Shown here one piece after another: positions 26,255 through 37,570 of a stretch of 64,000 nt of DNA. Position 1 is the stretch's first letter; each line of letters opens with the position of its first letter. The position numbers and the translations under genes are program-made. The notes under the pieces were generated by a model. That model was not told the origin of the DNA, did no database searches, and saw only the letters and a list, made by a program, of their open reading frames with translations. The DNA is taken from NCBI GenBank assembly GCA_963737445.1, contig CAVTSO010000025.1, positions 186,001-250,000 on the forward strand, in the 5' to 3' direction. The stretch is from JAICYJ01 sp963737445. Its GTDB lineage: Bacteria > Actinomycetota > Thermoleophilia > Gaiellales > JAICJC01.

Positions 26255-26729
26255 TCAGCTCGAGGGTGCGATTTCGACCTCAAGCTCACCAGGCACGTCC
26301 TCCCGGAAGCCGGCCGCACGCAGCGACGTCCGCCGCGCCGCGGCCACCGTGTCCCGAAACCTGTCCAGGCCGAGGCCGGGGACCTCGGCCCAGAACGTGA
26401 AGGTCGACGGCGATCACCCGGCGTGCCTCGACCGGCCCTGCGAAGGTGCACGAGCCGTTGACGACGATCTCGTTTGCCGGCGAACCAGCGAGGACAAGCG
26501 CTTCCGCGACGGCGGTGGCGAGGAAGATGGCGTGGGTGATCGCCAGCAGTTCACCCGGAGTCGCCTCATTGGGAAGCGGATCGCCGTCGGGCAGTGATAC
26601 CGGCATCGCATGGAACGTGAAGCTATCCGCCTCGATGCGTGCCACGCCGGCGGGAGGATGGGTCAGCCACGAGACCCTTCCGCGGCGAACGACCTCGACA
26701 TCGGTGGAGTGTGGCGACTCGCCATTCAT
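26255..26729 (-). CDS. OsmC-like peroxide-responsive protein (one frameshift)
   Basis: It starts at ATG 26729 after a GGAGGG site. 'SLPDGDPLPNEATPGELLAI' and 'AIFLATAVAEALVLAG' match the OsmC core, but the usual catalytic Cys in the long helix is replaced (A-I-F-L), so classic peroxidase activity is doubtful. Near 26396 the frame changes by one base, between 'AVDLHV' and 'WAEVPGLGLDRFRDTV', and runs to the stop at 26255-26257. The full length of about 157 residues is normal for the family. The adjacent short gene overlaps its transcription unit. Confidence 0.6.
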
Positions 26730-26769
26730 AGGTTCGGTCCCTCCGTAGGATCTGCCGACGCGGCGCGGC

Positions 26770-27090
26770 TCAGAGGTCGTACCACACCGACTCGAGCGTC
26801 TTTGCGAATCCCCTGATCCCAGTGCGTGTGGTGATGAGCGCCTCCGACAACCCCTGCCTGCCGCTGTAGCTCGAGTCGCGACACGTCCTCCGCGAACCCA
26901 CGTGCTCCGCCCAGCGACACAAAGCCGATCACCACCTCGAAGCTCTCCGCATCCCCGACCAGCTGTGAGGTGCGATGGCCGGTCGCGCCGTGCTTCAAGC
27001 GCACATCGAGCTCCTCCTCGAACGCCGCCCTGCCTGGGCGAACTCGAGTGCTCGGAACTCGAATCGGTCATATCGCTCCATCGAATCCAT
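26770..27090 (-). CDS. Hypothetical protein of about 107 residues (two frameshifts)
   Basis: From ATG 27090 ('MDSMERYDRFEF') the frame must shift once near 27040 to reach 'VRLKHGATGHRTSQLVGDAE' and 'SFEVVIGFVSLGGARGFAED', and again near 26845 to reach a sensible end, 'TRTGIRGFAKTLESVWYDL', before TGA at 26770. The alternating strand pattern could suit a ferredoxin-like dimeric barrel such as the antibiotic-biosynthesis monooxygenases, but this is a guess. It lies 40 bases upstream of the OsmC-like gene, in the same direction. Confidence 0.5.
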
Positions 27091-27265
27091 CGTGGCTACC
27101 TCGCGGTTCACCGACATCGGTGCGACCACCGATCCCTTGCGCAGAACCCGCCGATCCTATGGCGTAAGGCGCGGAGAGCGCGCACGTACTCCAGACATTC
27201 GCTGATGCGGCGGCGCCGGCACCGGGCCAGAGTCATCCGTACACCCAACCCGGAGGCGAACGGCC

Positions 27266-28213
27266 ATGACGCAGAACTCGGAGCATCACTACCACAAGGC
27301 AACCGTCATCGGCGGGGGCGTCATCGGCGCCTCCTGGACCGCGTTGTTCCTCGCCCGAGGACTGGACGTCACGGTCTGTGATCCGGCGCCCGGGATCGAG
27401 CAGCGGATCCGCACGGAGCTTGCCGCCATCGCGCCGAACCTCGAGCAGCTGGGCTTGCCGATCGTCTCGAGCCCGTCGATGCCCTTGCTCTTCGACTCGG
27501 ATATCGCGACGGCAGTGGCCGGCTCAGACATCGTGCAGGAGAACGGCCCCCAGCGGCTCGAGATCAAGCAGCAGATGCGGCAGGCGGTGGAATCGGGTGC
27601 GCCTGCCGATGCGATCTTCGCGTCGTCGTCCTCCAGCATTCCGGCGTCAGCGATGGCCACGGGGATGAGGGATTCCAGCCGGCTCATCATCGGGCATCCC
27701 TTCAACCCGCCCCACCTGGTTCCGCTGGTTGAAATCGTGGCCTCGTCGAGCACGCCTGCGGACGTCGTCGACCGCGCTGTCGCATTTTATCTGGCCATGG
27801 GCAAGCGGCCGCAGGTACTGGCGAAGGGGATACCCGGCTTCGTTGCCAACCGGCTGCAGGCGGCGCTGTTTCGCGAGGCCGTCTACCTGGTGGCGCAGGG
27901 CGTCGTCAGCGAGCAGCAGCTGGACGACGTCGTGACGAGCTCGATCGGGATGCGCTGGGCGGTGGGAGGGCCCTTCCAGAGCTTCCATCTGGGCGGCGGC
28001 CCCGGCGGACTCGGCGACTTCATCAGCCACCTCGGCCCGGCGCTGGAGGGGCTGTGGAAGGTGCTGGGCGCCGCGACCTTCGACGAGGCAACCGTGGCGA
28101 CGCTCACGGCGCAGGCAGCCAACTTCGGCGGAACGGTGGAGGAGCTCGCGGCACGGCGCGACGACGCCGAGCTGCGGCTGCTGCGGGCACTTGATGAGGT
28201 GCCGGCGGCGTGA
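27266..28213 (+). CDS. 3-hydroxyacyl-CoA dehydrogenase family protein (carnitine or L-gulonate dehydrogenase-like)
   Basis: A 315-residue NAD-dependent dehydrogenase. The N-terminal Rossmann domain has 'ATVIGGGVIGASWTALFL', the catalytic-site stretch 'GHPFNPPHLVPLVEIV' holds the active His, and the C-terminal helical domain has 'GFVANRLQAALFREAVYL'. Single-domain members of this length with a short C-terminus act on L-carnitine or L-gulonate rather than fatty acyl-CoA. The gene stands alone on the plus strand, so its substrate is not settled by context. Confidence 0.85.
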   Translation: MTQNSEHHYHKATVIGGGVIGASWTALFLARGLDVTVCDPAPGIEQRIRTELAAIAPNLEQLGLPIVSSPSMPLLFDSDIATAVAGSDIVQENGPQRLEIKQQMRQAVESGAPADAIFASSSSSIPASAMATGMRDSSRLIIGHPFNPPHLVPLVEIVASSSTPADVVDRAVAFYLAMGKRPQVLAKGIPGFVANRLQAALFREAVYLVAQGVVSEQQLDDVVTSSIGMRWAVGGPFQSFHLGGGPGGLGDFISHLGPALEGLWKVLGAATFDEATVATLTAQAANFGGTVEELAARRDDAELRLLRALDEVPAA

Positions 28214-28290
28214 GCACCGCCCGCCAATCATCTAGTGGGACGCCTGCCCGGTTCGAGCGTAACCCCGGGTCACGGCAATCTGCCAGAGGC

Positions 28291-28623
28291 TCAACCCCTC
28301 GTGGAGAGCCGCCGCGAGGCCGAGAGCCGCCGCAATGGCGAGCAGCGCAAGCTGAAGGACGGTGAGCCCTCTGCGCCGATCAGCTCGTTTCGAGCGCTCG
28401 TCACCCGGATCAGCTCGTCCAGCTTGACGTTCAGCGCGCGCGACTCGCGACTCGAGGTGTGCGGCACCACGAACACCATCACGACCGTGACCAGCGTGGC
28501 GATGGATGCCACCGCCGCCAGCTTGCCGACGACCAGGCCGACAATCAGCGCCACGAAGACGACGCCGGACGCGGCAGCGAACGCCTTCTGGTCTCCCAGC
28601 GCGTCGGTTATCTGGTCGATCAC
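28291..28623 (-). CDS. Membrane protein resembling low-affinity iron permease family
   Basis: A 110-residue frame. Two hydrophobic helices ('FAAASGVVFVALIVGLVVG' and 'ASIATLVTVVMVFVV') are followed by 'ALNVKLDELIRVTSARNELI', which closely resembles the C-terminal signature of the low-affinity iron permease family. The tail after residue 85 is Arg/Ser-rich and unconvincing. A one-base shift near 28362 would instead give a third hydrophobic helix and a stop at 28232, making about 130 residues, the usual family length. Confidence 0.55.
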   Translation of the reverse strand: MIDQITDALGDQKAFAAASGVVFVALIVGLVVGKLAAVASIATLVTVVMVFVVPHTSSRESRALNVKLDELIRVTSARNELIGAEGSPSFSLRCSPLRRLSASRRLSTRG

Positions 28624-28684
28624 CCGACTGGTGGGTGCGCGTTTCTCCCGGCCGAAGGTCGGTCAGCAGCCATGCCGGCGACGG

Positions 28685-28831
28685 CTAGCGCACCCGGGTG
28701 GATGGGATCCGGCTGACTGTCGCCGTGAAGAGACGGCGGGCGCCGGCGATCAGCCGGGCTCGGCGGCGCCAGGCGAATCGGAGAATTGCCATACCGACGG
28801 TGGTGCGGAGCAGGCGTAGCAGAAGGATCAT
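28685..28831 (-). CDS. Possible small basic membrane-associated protein
   Basis: A 48-residue frame from ATG 28831: one hydrophobic stretch ('MILLLRLLRTTVGMAILRFA') then a strongly basic tail. No ribosome site stands out and the frame stays open upstream. It might be chance, and nothing else is visible between 28624 and 29000. Confidence 0.25.
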   Translation of the reverse strand: MILLLRLLRTTVGMAILRFAWRRRARLIAGARRLFTATVSRIPSTRVR

Positions 28832-29000
28832 CCGACAGGCGATTACCCGCCCGGCGTCGGGCCGAAACCAGTCTGACTGACGCTGGCTCGGCCTCGCTCG
28901 GCTGCGAAGTTGGATCTGACTCCGGACTGACCGTACGGGCGCGGCACGCGGTACCATGCTCCTCGCGATACGGCCGTACTGTCCGGGGATTGGAGAGCTA

Positions 29001-29339
29001 GTGAGCAACGAGGACCGGGAAGCCATTCGCCGTGACCGGCTCGTGAAGAACGAGCTGGCGTTTCGCGATTACAACAACCGGCGGGCGGAGGTCGAGCAGC
29101 AAGCCGTCGCTCTGGATGGCGTCGAGGAAGAACTCGTGCCTTTCGTATGCGAATGCGGCAGCGCGGATTGCATCGGCGCCTTGATGGTCACGGTCAGCGA
29201 ATACGAGGCTGCGCATTCAGCGCCGAACCGGTTCGTCGTCAAGGCCGGTCACATCTACCCGGACGTCGAGTTCGTCGCCGACCAGCACGAGCATTACTGG
29301 GTGGTGGAAAAGCACCCCGGCGAAATGCCACTGCACTGA
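29001..29339 (+). CDS. Conserved hypothetical protein with a Cys cluster
   Basis: A 112-residue protein starting at GTG 29001, with GGAG just upstream. The core 'VPFVCECGSADCIGALMV' (C-x-C-x4-C) followed by 'VSEYEAAHSAPNRFVVKAGH' and 'HYWVVEKH' matches a small actinobacterial family of unknown function that I have seen near metabolic genes; the Cys and His residues could bind zinc. The N-terminal 35 residues are a charged helix. It stands alone. Confidence 0.75.
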   Translation: MSNEDREAIRRDRLVKNELAFRDYNNRRAEVEQQAVALDGVEEELVPFVCECGSADCIGALMVTVSEYEAAHSAPNRFVVKAGHIYPDVEFVADQHEHYWVVEKHPGEMPLH

Positions 29340-29349
29340 ACGAACTGGC

Positions 29350-29819
29350 TTAGGCGGCGGTCAGACGTGCGTCCTGGGCGGCGGCGATGTGGTACGCCTG
29401 GGCGGCTGACGCCTGGTAGCCAAACAGGAAGACACCGCCGATGGCGTTTCCGTGAGACCACATGACCATGTAGACGGGGACCATCGCTCGCCCCTGATGG
29501 GTCTGTCCCTGCCATGCCGAGACCTGGTCGCCGACGACGTTGGGCGGCGGGTGCAAGAGCCTTGCGTGGGCGATCTGTGCTGCGTTTCGCGCCGACCATG
29601 AATCCGCCACCTGGAGCGCGGCGGCCGAGTTGTCGTAGGTGAATGCTCCGAGCAGGACGCCGTCCTTCTTGCCGTCGGTGTAGAGACCCTGGTATCCGGA
29701 CCGGTAGGACGCCTGCTCGATCTTCCGCAGCGAGATTCCCCGCGCATCCCGGCTACGCGGATCCCGCAACGGATGGGCGAGAACTCCACCACCCTCCTTT
29801 GCAGCCGGCAAGGTAGCCT

Positions 29820-29841
<22 letters not shown>
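29350..29841 (-). CDS. Hypothetical protein, possibly N-terminally truncated
   Basis: A 163-residue frame whose last 125 residues look genuine: 'KIEQASYRSGYQGLYTDGKK', 'VLLGAFTYDNSAAALQVADS' and 'VPVYMVMWSHGNAIGGVFLF'. The first 35 residues are low-quality and overlap the ftsH start at 29820 on the opposite strand, so the natural N-terminus, perhaps a signal peptide, seems to be missing or shifted. No family recognised. Confidence 0.5.
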
Positions 29842-31817
<1,976 letters not shown>

Positions 31818-31822
31818 CCCGC

Positions 31823-32767
31823 GTGCTGGTCACCGGCGCGTACGGCTGCATCGGCTCCTGGGTGGCGAGGGACCTGGTCGGGCGGGGGATCGATGTGATC
31901 GCCTACGACATCGGGGACGACCCACGGCGGATGGCGCTGATCATGGACGAGCCCGAGCTGGCGCGAGTCGCGCACGTGCGCGGCGACATCACCGACCTGG
32001 AGGCGCTGGAGGCGGTGATCGACGGCGAGCGGATCACGAACATCATCCACCTCGCCGCGCTCCAGGTGCCGTTCTGCCGTGCCGACCCGCCGCTGGGAGC
32101 GCGTGTCAACGTCGTCGGCACGGTCAACGTGCTCGAAGCGGTTGGGCGCCGGCTGGACCGGATCGGGCCAGTGGTGTACGCATCGTCGATCGCCGCCTAC
32201 GACGCGATCGACGCGGGCGACGGCCCCGCCATGTCGGGCACTCCGGGAACGATCTACGGTGTGTACAAACGAGCCAACGAAGGCAGCGCCTGGGTGTACC
32301 ACGAGGAGCGCGGCGTGGCCAGCATCGGCCTGCGGCCACACACCGTCTACGGCCCCGGCCGCGACCAGGGCCTGACCTCGGCGCCGACCAGCGCGATGCT
32401 GGCGGCCGCAGCAGGCCGCGAGTTCAAGATCCCCTACGGCGGCACCAGCCAGTTCCAGTACGCCCCTGACGTGGCCCGCGCATTCGTCCAGGCCGCGCTG
32501 GCCGACTACGACGGCGCCAGCGTCCACAACCTGGCCGGGCAGGCGGTCTCGATGGAGGGCGTGGTCGCGGCGATCGAGGCGGCCGCGCCCGAGGCGGGCG
32601 GCCTGATCAGCTACGACGACGTCACGCTGCCCTTCCCCGAGGCGGTGGACGCGGCGTCGCTGACCGAGCTGATCGGACCGGTCGAGGAGCTGCCGTTCCG
32701 GGAGGGCGTCGCCGAATCGGTCGACCGCTTCCGCCGCCTGCTCGCCGACGGCCGAGTGGCCGCCTGA
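31823..32767 (+). CDS. NAD-dependent epimerase/dehydratase (uronate dehydrogenase-like)
   Basis: A 314-residue extended SDR. It has 'MLVTGAYGCIGSWVARDL' for NAD binding, 'VVYASSIAAYD' for the catalytic Ser and 'YGVYKRANE' for the Tyr-Lys pair. By length and motif spacing it resembles uronate dehydrogenases and other sugar-acid SDRs. The GTG start is five bases after the ftsH stop, an odd pairing. It converges on the IlvD-like dehydratase gene, two bases away, and probably belongs functionally to the sugar-acid block that begins there. Confidence 0.8.
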   Translation: MLVTGAYGCIGSWVARDLVGRGIDVIAYDIGDDPRRMALIMDEPELARVAHVRGDITDLEALEAVIDGERITNIIHLAALQVPFCRADPPLGARVNVVGTVNVLEAVGRRLDRIGPVVYASSIAAYDAIDAGDGPAMSGTPGTIYGVYKRANEGSAWVYHEERGVASIGLRPHTVYGPGRDQGLTSAPTSAMLAAAAGREFKIPYGGTSQFQYAPDVARAFVQAALADYDGASVHNLAGQAVSMEGVVAAIEAAAPEAGGLISYDDVTLPFPEAVDAASLTELIGPVEELPFREGVAESVDRFRRLLADGRVAA

Positions 32768-32768
32768 C

Positions 32769-34523
32769 CTACCAGCCCCCGATCGGGCCGCCGACCAGCC
32801 CCAGCGGCTCCGACTCCGCGGCCTCACCCGGGCGCGCGCGCAGGAAATCGAAGTCGCAGCCGGCGTCGGCCTGCATCACGCGGTCGATGTACAGCCGGCC
32901 GTAGCCGCGCGCGTAGCGGGGGATGGGGTCGGGCAGATCGGCGCGGCGCCGTTCGACCTCGGCAGCATCGAGCTCCAGCTCGATCGTGCGCGCGTCGACG
33001 TCAAGCGCGATCGGATCCCCGTTGCGCACGATCCCGAGCGGTCCCCCGCGAACGATTCGGGCGCCACATGCAGCACCACCGTTCCGAACGAGGTGCCGCT
33101 CATGCGCGCGTCCGAGATCCGCACCATGTCGGAGACGCCCGGCGCGAGCAGCTTCGGCCGGGATCGGCAGCTGCCCCCACTCGGGCATCCCGGGCGCACC
33201 CATCGGCCCGCTGTTTCGCAGCACCAGCACCGAGTCGGGGGTGACCTCGAGGTGCGGGTCGTCAATGCGCTCGGCCAGGTCGTCCACGTCCTCGAACACG
33301 ACCGCCGGGCCGCGATGGCGGAGCAGCGTCGGGTGAGGCGGCGCTGCGCTTGATCAGCGCACCGGCGGGTGCCAGCGAGCCGCGCAGCACGGCGATCCCG
33401 CCCTCGGCCGCCAGCGGCTCTTCCAGCGAGGCGACGACCGAGCGGTCGGGCGGCTCGACGCCCCCGGCGAGGTTCTCGGCCAGGCTGCGACCGCTCACGC
33501 TCAGCGCTTCGGGGTCGAGCAGCGGCACCAGCTCGCTGCAGCACGCCGGCACGCCGCCGGCGTGGAACAGATGCTCGACCAGATGCTCACCGCGGGCCGG
33601 ACGTTGGTCAGCACCGGCGTGCGCCGGGAGATCTCGTCGAAGCGGTCGAGCTCGAGGTCGATCCCGCCGCGGCCGGCCAGGGCGAGCAGGTGGATCACGG
33701 CGTTGGTCGACCCGCCGAGCGCCATCAGCAGCGTGATCGCGTTGTCGAAGGCGGCCGCCGTCAGGATCTGCGACGGCCGCGGTCCTCCCTCCAGCGCCAG
33801 CTCGACCGCCCGGCGGCCGCTCGCCTCCGCGGCGGCCGCGCGCCGCGCATCCACCGCCGGAATCGCCGCCGTTGCCCGGCAGGGCCATCCCCAGCCCCTC
33901 GACCAGCGAGGTCATCGTCGACGCGGTGCCCATCTCCTGGCAGTGGCCGGCCGAGGGCACCAACGCGGCCTCCAGCTCGTCGTACTCCGCGCGCCGAGAT
34001 CCGCCCGGCCCGCAGGTCGTCGGTGTACCCCCACAGGTCGGTGCCGATGGAGATCTGCTCACCGCGGAACACGGCCGGCTGGGCTGGCCCGCCGGTGATC
34101 ATGATCGCCGGGACGTCGACGCTGGCGGCGCCCATCAGCTGCGCGGGGACGGTCTTGTCGCAGCCGCCGATCAGCACCACGGCATCGATCGGATTGGCGC
34201 GGATCGTCTCCTCCACGTCCATCGCCATCAGGTTGCGGAACATCATGGTCGTCGGCTTCATCAACGGCTCGCCCAGCGAGATCGTCGGGAACTCGAGCGG
34301 CAGCCCGCCGGCCTGCAGCACGCCGCGCTTGACGGCGGCGGCCAGCGCCGCGGAAGTGGATGTTGCAGTTGACCAGCTCGCTCCACGAGTTGCAGACGCC
34401 GATCACCGGCCGGCCCTCGATCGCCTCCTGGGTGATCCCCTCAGATCGCAGGTACGAGCGGTGGATGAGGCCGGCCACGTCGTGCGTCCCAAACCACCGG
34501 GCGCTGCGCAGCGTCCCGCTCAT
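32769..34523 (-). CDS. IlvD/Edd-family sugar-acid dehydratase (at least five frameshifts)
   Basis: About 585 residues spread over several frames between ATG 34523 and 32769. The catalytic iron-sulfur stretches are all present: 'GVCNSWSELVNCN', 'VLIGGCDKTVPAQLMGAAS' and 'PSAGHCQEMGTASTM', then 'LLMALGGSTNAVIHLLALAG'. Frame changes lie near 34345, 33995, 33865, 33590, 33325 and 33150. Family members dehydrate arabonate, xylonate, gluconate or dihydroxy-acids; the position in a LacI-controlled sugar operon favours a pentonate or hexonate. It overlaps the oxidoreductase gene stop (ATGA). The pattern of intact motifs and scattered shifts suggests read errors. Confidence 0.8.
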
Positions 34524-35764
34524 GGCAGCTCGATCCCAAACGGCGTCGCTGCCACGCCCTCCGCGGGTGGATGCCGCAGCAGATACTGCTGCTCGGCGGC
34601 CGTCTGGACCTCGTCGCCTGTCAGTCTCGCAAAACGGTCGACCCGGTAGGGCGAGATGTCGGCGTCGGTGGCGCCGCTGGTGACGAGCTCGGCCACGATC
34701 CGCGACAGGCCCGGCCCGTGCGTGACACAGCACTCGTTGCAGCCGGCCAGCACCACGTAGCCCTCCACCCCCGGCGCCGGGCCGACGATGTGGCGGCCGT
34801 CAGGCGTCCAGGTGGGCAGGCCGCTGGCATGGCCGCGGATGGGGGCGTCGGCCAGCGCGGGGATCACACCGGCCAGCTCCCGGGCCAGGCGCTCGTGCTC
34901 CCGCACGGCATGGTCGGGGAGGTCGGCCGTGGACGGCGGATCGGCCACATCGACCCGCGACCGATCCTCGATGGTGCGCTCGATCGCCCCAACCAGCAGG
35001 CCGCCGTCCTGCTCGCGCAGGTAGAGCAGGTCGCGCTCGAAGAACAGCATCATCGGCAGCTCGGGGGTGACGGCGGTGATCGGCTCGGTGGTGAAGCGCG
35101 ACTCGAGCAGCGGGATCGCGCCGATGTCGACGCCGTCGCGCGCGCCCAGCGCCCGCGCGCCCGCCCCCGCCGCGTTCACCATGGCACCGGCGGCGACGGT
35201 GCCGGCGGACGTGCGCACGCCGGTGACGCGGCCGCCCTCGACGACGGCGCCCGTGACGGCGGTGCCGGTGCGGACGTCGACGCCCACCGCCCGCAGCTCG
35301 CCGTCGAGCGCGCACATCACCCGGCCCGTGTCGACCTGGTACGCGTCCGGCTGGAACAGCGCACCGTGCACCGACCCCGGCGCCAGGATCGGCGCCGCCC
35401 GCAGCGTCTCGGCCTCGTCCAGCATGACCACGTCCGGCGCGAAGTGGAGCTCGCGCTCGTACTCCTGGCGCAGCATCTCCACGCCTGGCTCGGACAGCGC
35501 CGGGAACAGCAGGCCCACTCGCCGCACGCCCAGGTCGCCGCCCGAGCGCTCCTGGAGGTCGGCGTAGAAGCGCATGCCGTACCCGGCCAGCTCCGCCTCC
35601 AGCTCGCCCGCCCAGTAGCCGACGAAGCCCGCCCCGGCGGCCGTGGTCTGGGTGCCGAGCGCGGGCCGGCGCTCGAGCAGGATCACGTCAGCGCCCGCGC
35701 GGGACAGGTGCAGGGCCGCCGTCGCGCCCAGGATGCCACCGCCCACCACGGCCACATCAGCCAT
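34520..35764 (-). CDS. FAD-dependent oxidoreductase (DAO/glycine oxidase-like)
   Basis: A 414-residue flavoprotein. 'DVAVVGGGILGATAALHLSR' binds FAD, 'GAMVNAAGAGARALG' and 'GHASGLPTWTPDGRHIVGPA' are typical of the DAO group (sarcosine and amino-acid oxidases, dye-linked dehydrogenases). It overlaps both neighbours by a few bases within the seven-gene leftward operon. In a sugar-acid pathway it could oxidise a hydroxy-acid; sarcosine-type substrates are equally possible. Confidence 0.85.
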   Translation of the reverse strand: MADVAVVGGGILGATAALHLSRAGADVILLERRPALGTQTTAAGAGFVGYWAGELEAELAGYGMRFYADLQERSGGDLGVRRVGLLFPALSEPGVEMLRQEYERELHFAPDVVMLDEAETLRAAPILAPGSVHGALFQPDAYQVDTGRVMCALDGELRAVGVDVRTGTAVTGAVVEGGRVTGVRTSAGTVAAGAMVNAAGAGARALGARDGVDIGAIPLLESRFTTEPITAVTPELPMMLFFERDLLYLREQDGGLLVGAIERTIEDRSRVDVADPPSTADLPDHAVREHERLARELAGVIPALADAPIRGHASGLPTWTPDGRHIVGPAPGVEGYVVLAGCNECCVTHGPGLSRIVAELVTSGATDADISPYRVDRFARLTGDEVQTAAEQQYLLRHPPAEGVAATPFGIELP

Positions 35765-36590
35765 CGGCTGCCACCTTAGGCCGCACCAGCGGCGCCCCGG
35801 CCACCCCGGGGTCGATCGCCTTCACGGCCCAGCCACACAGCGACGCCAGCACCAGCACGTCGAGCTGATCTCCGGCGAAGGCGAGGTTGGTCGGCGACAT
35901 CACGTACTCCCCGGTCCAGTCGTCGACGACCATGTCCAGCGCGCCGCCGGCGTCGAGCCGGTAGATGCGGTTGGGCTGGTAGCAGCCGATCCAGACGCCG
36001 CCCTCGGCGTCGACCGCCAGCCCGTCGGGGACGGTGCGGGGCAGCTCGACCACCGGCTCCAGCTCACCCCCCGCCAGTGGCATCCGCACGACGCCCGGCA
36101 TCTGCGATTCCACCAGGTAGAGGTGGTCGCCGCTGATCGCGCAGCCGTTGGCGAACCGCAGGGCCGGCACGTCAACCCGCTCGGTGGCACCGTCGGGGGC
36201 GATCCGCACCAGGCCGCCGGTGACCTCGTCCCAGGCGCCCGAGTCGGTCACCCAGAGGTTCCCGTCGCCATCGAACACGGGATAGTTCGGATACCCGACC
36301 CGCTCGCCGTGGCGCCGCACGTCACCGTCCGGCGAGATCCGCATCACGTAGCCGCTGTTCGGGTCGCAGGCGTAGACGTTGCGGTCGGCGTCCAGGGCCA
36401 TCCCCAGCAGGAAGCCCCCGGGCACGGTGGCGACCGTGTCGACGGCGCCTCCATCGAGCGCGAACCGGTAGAGCTGCCCCGCCTCCCCGCCGGCATAGAC
36501 GGCCCCCTCGTCGGGCGACCAGCAGACGCCCTCGGGATGGTCGAGCCCGCCTGCGACGGTGCGAAGCCCGCGGCCGATGACCGGTTTCAC
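35757..36590 (-). CDS. SMP-30/gluconolactonase-type beta-propeller
   Basis: A 277-residue six-bladed propeller. 'GGLDHPEGVCWSPDEGAVYA' has the metal-binding Glu, and 'GFLLGMALDADRNVYACDP' and 'VPDGLAVDAEGGVWIGCYQP' supply the further ligands of this family. Such enzymes open sugar lactones. I start it at GTG 36590, which overlaps the stop of the preceding gene. In the pathway it would follow a sugar dehydrogenase (SDR) and precede a dehydratase. Confidence 0.88.
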   Translation of the reverse strand: MKPVIGRGLRTVAGGLDHPEGVCWSPDEGAVYAGGEAGQLYRFALDGGAVDTVATVPGGFLLGMALDADRNVYACDPNSGYVMRISPDGDVRRHGERVGYPNYPVFDGDGNLWVTDSGAWDEVTGGLVRIAPDGATERVDVPALRFANGCAISGDHLYLVESQMPGVVRMPLAGGELEPVVELPRTVPDGLAVDAEGGVWIGCYQPNRIYRLDAGGALDMVVDDWTGEYVMSPTNLAFAGDQLDVLVLASLCGWAVKAIDPGVAGAPLVRPKVAADG

Positions 36591-37570
36591 GCCTCCACTC
36601 CGCCGTCCGCCGACAGACGCGAGACGCTGTCGACACCCTCGTAGACGACGGTGGCGACCTCGGTCTCGAGCACGCCGCCGGCATCGAGCACGCGTGCCCG
36701 TCCGGCCTCCACCGCCTCCGCCAGCGGGCTGGGATAGCCCGTCCACGGCTCGACGATGGCGTGGTAGTACCCGCGCCAACCGCCGTAGACCATCCACAGC
36801 CAGACGACGGAAAACAGCGTCTGGTCGAACACCAGCCCGAACCCGCGCCGCTCGGCCGTGTCGGTGGTCGCCACCCAGCCCTCCCGCAGCTCGGTCAGGT
36901 AGTGCAGCGCGAAGCAGTTCGCGTCCGGCCCGAGCGCACGGCGCACGTCCAGGTCGTTGAACTGCGGCCAGTCGTAGCGGTCGCCCTTGACGCCGAGCGT
37001 GCCACCGCCGTTCTCGTCCACCTCCGCCTTCTGAGCCGGCACGTCGAACCGGTGCGCGGGCGAGATCGCAGCGACCGGGTGCAAGCCCCAGTTGTAGTCG
37101 AACGGCATCGTGCCGACGTTCTCCAGCCGGTATGCGATCCGCAGCACCGGATCGTCGTCAGACAGGGTGAGCCGGCGTGTCCAGCGGGCGGGCGTGATCG
37201 GCGTGGTCAGGTCCAGCTCGAGCTCGACGCCGGCGGGGTCGTTGCGGGCGATCCGGTACGACGCGGCCGTCGTCCACAGCTCGCCCATGTAGGGCAGCTG
37301 GTCGCCGTAGCGGTTCGGCGACGGCGCGCCGCCCGGGAACGCCTCGTCCCATCCTCCCGGCCAGTGGTCGTCGAAGTTCGCGTGCAGCTCGGCCCGGTGC
37401 GGCTCGACGCGGGGCGAGTGCCACAGCAGGTCGCGGTCGCCGCGCTTGTCGATCAGGCGCAGGATCTTGCCGCCCAGCTCCGGCAGGACGTCCACTGCCA
37501 GCCGGGCGTTCTCGAGCCGCACGGTGCGCAGGCCGTGGTACTGCCACCGGTCGTCGATACGGGCGCCCAT
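36587..37570 (-). CDS. Aldose 1-epimerase-like / DUF4432 protein
   Basis: A 327-residue beta-sandwich protein. 'VLPELGGKILRLIDKRGDRD', 'NWGLHPVAAISPAHRFDVPA' with the likely catalytic His, and 'AIVEPWTGYP' with the acidic partner match galactose-mutarotase-like proteins of the DUF4432 type. Start at ATG 37570 inside the SDR stop (TGATG). It would interconvert anomers of the sugar before oxidation. Confidence 0.8.
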   Translation of the reverse strand: MGARIDDRWQYHGLRTVRLENARLAVDVLPELGGKILRLIDKRGDRDLLWHSPRVEPHRAELHANFDDHWPGGWDEAFPGGAPSPNRYGDQLPYMGELWTTAASYRIARNDPAGVELELDLTTPITPARWTRRLTLSDDDPVLRIAYRLENVGTMPFDYNWGLHPVAAISPAHRFDVPAQKAEVDENGGGTLGVKGDRYDWPQFNDLDVRRALGPDANCFALHYLTELREGWVATTDTAERRGFGLVFDQTLFSVVWLWMVYGGWRGYYHAIVEPWTGYPSPLAEAVEAGRARVLDAGGVLETEVATVVYEGVDSVSRLSADGGVEA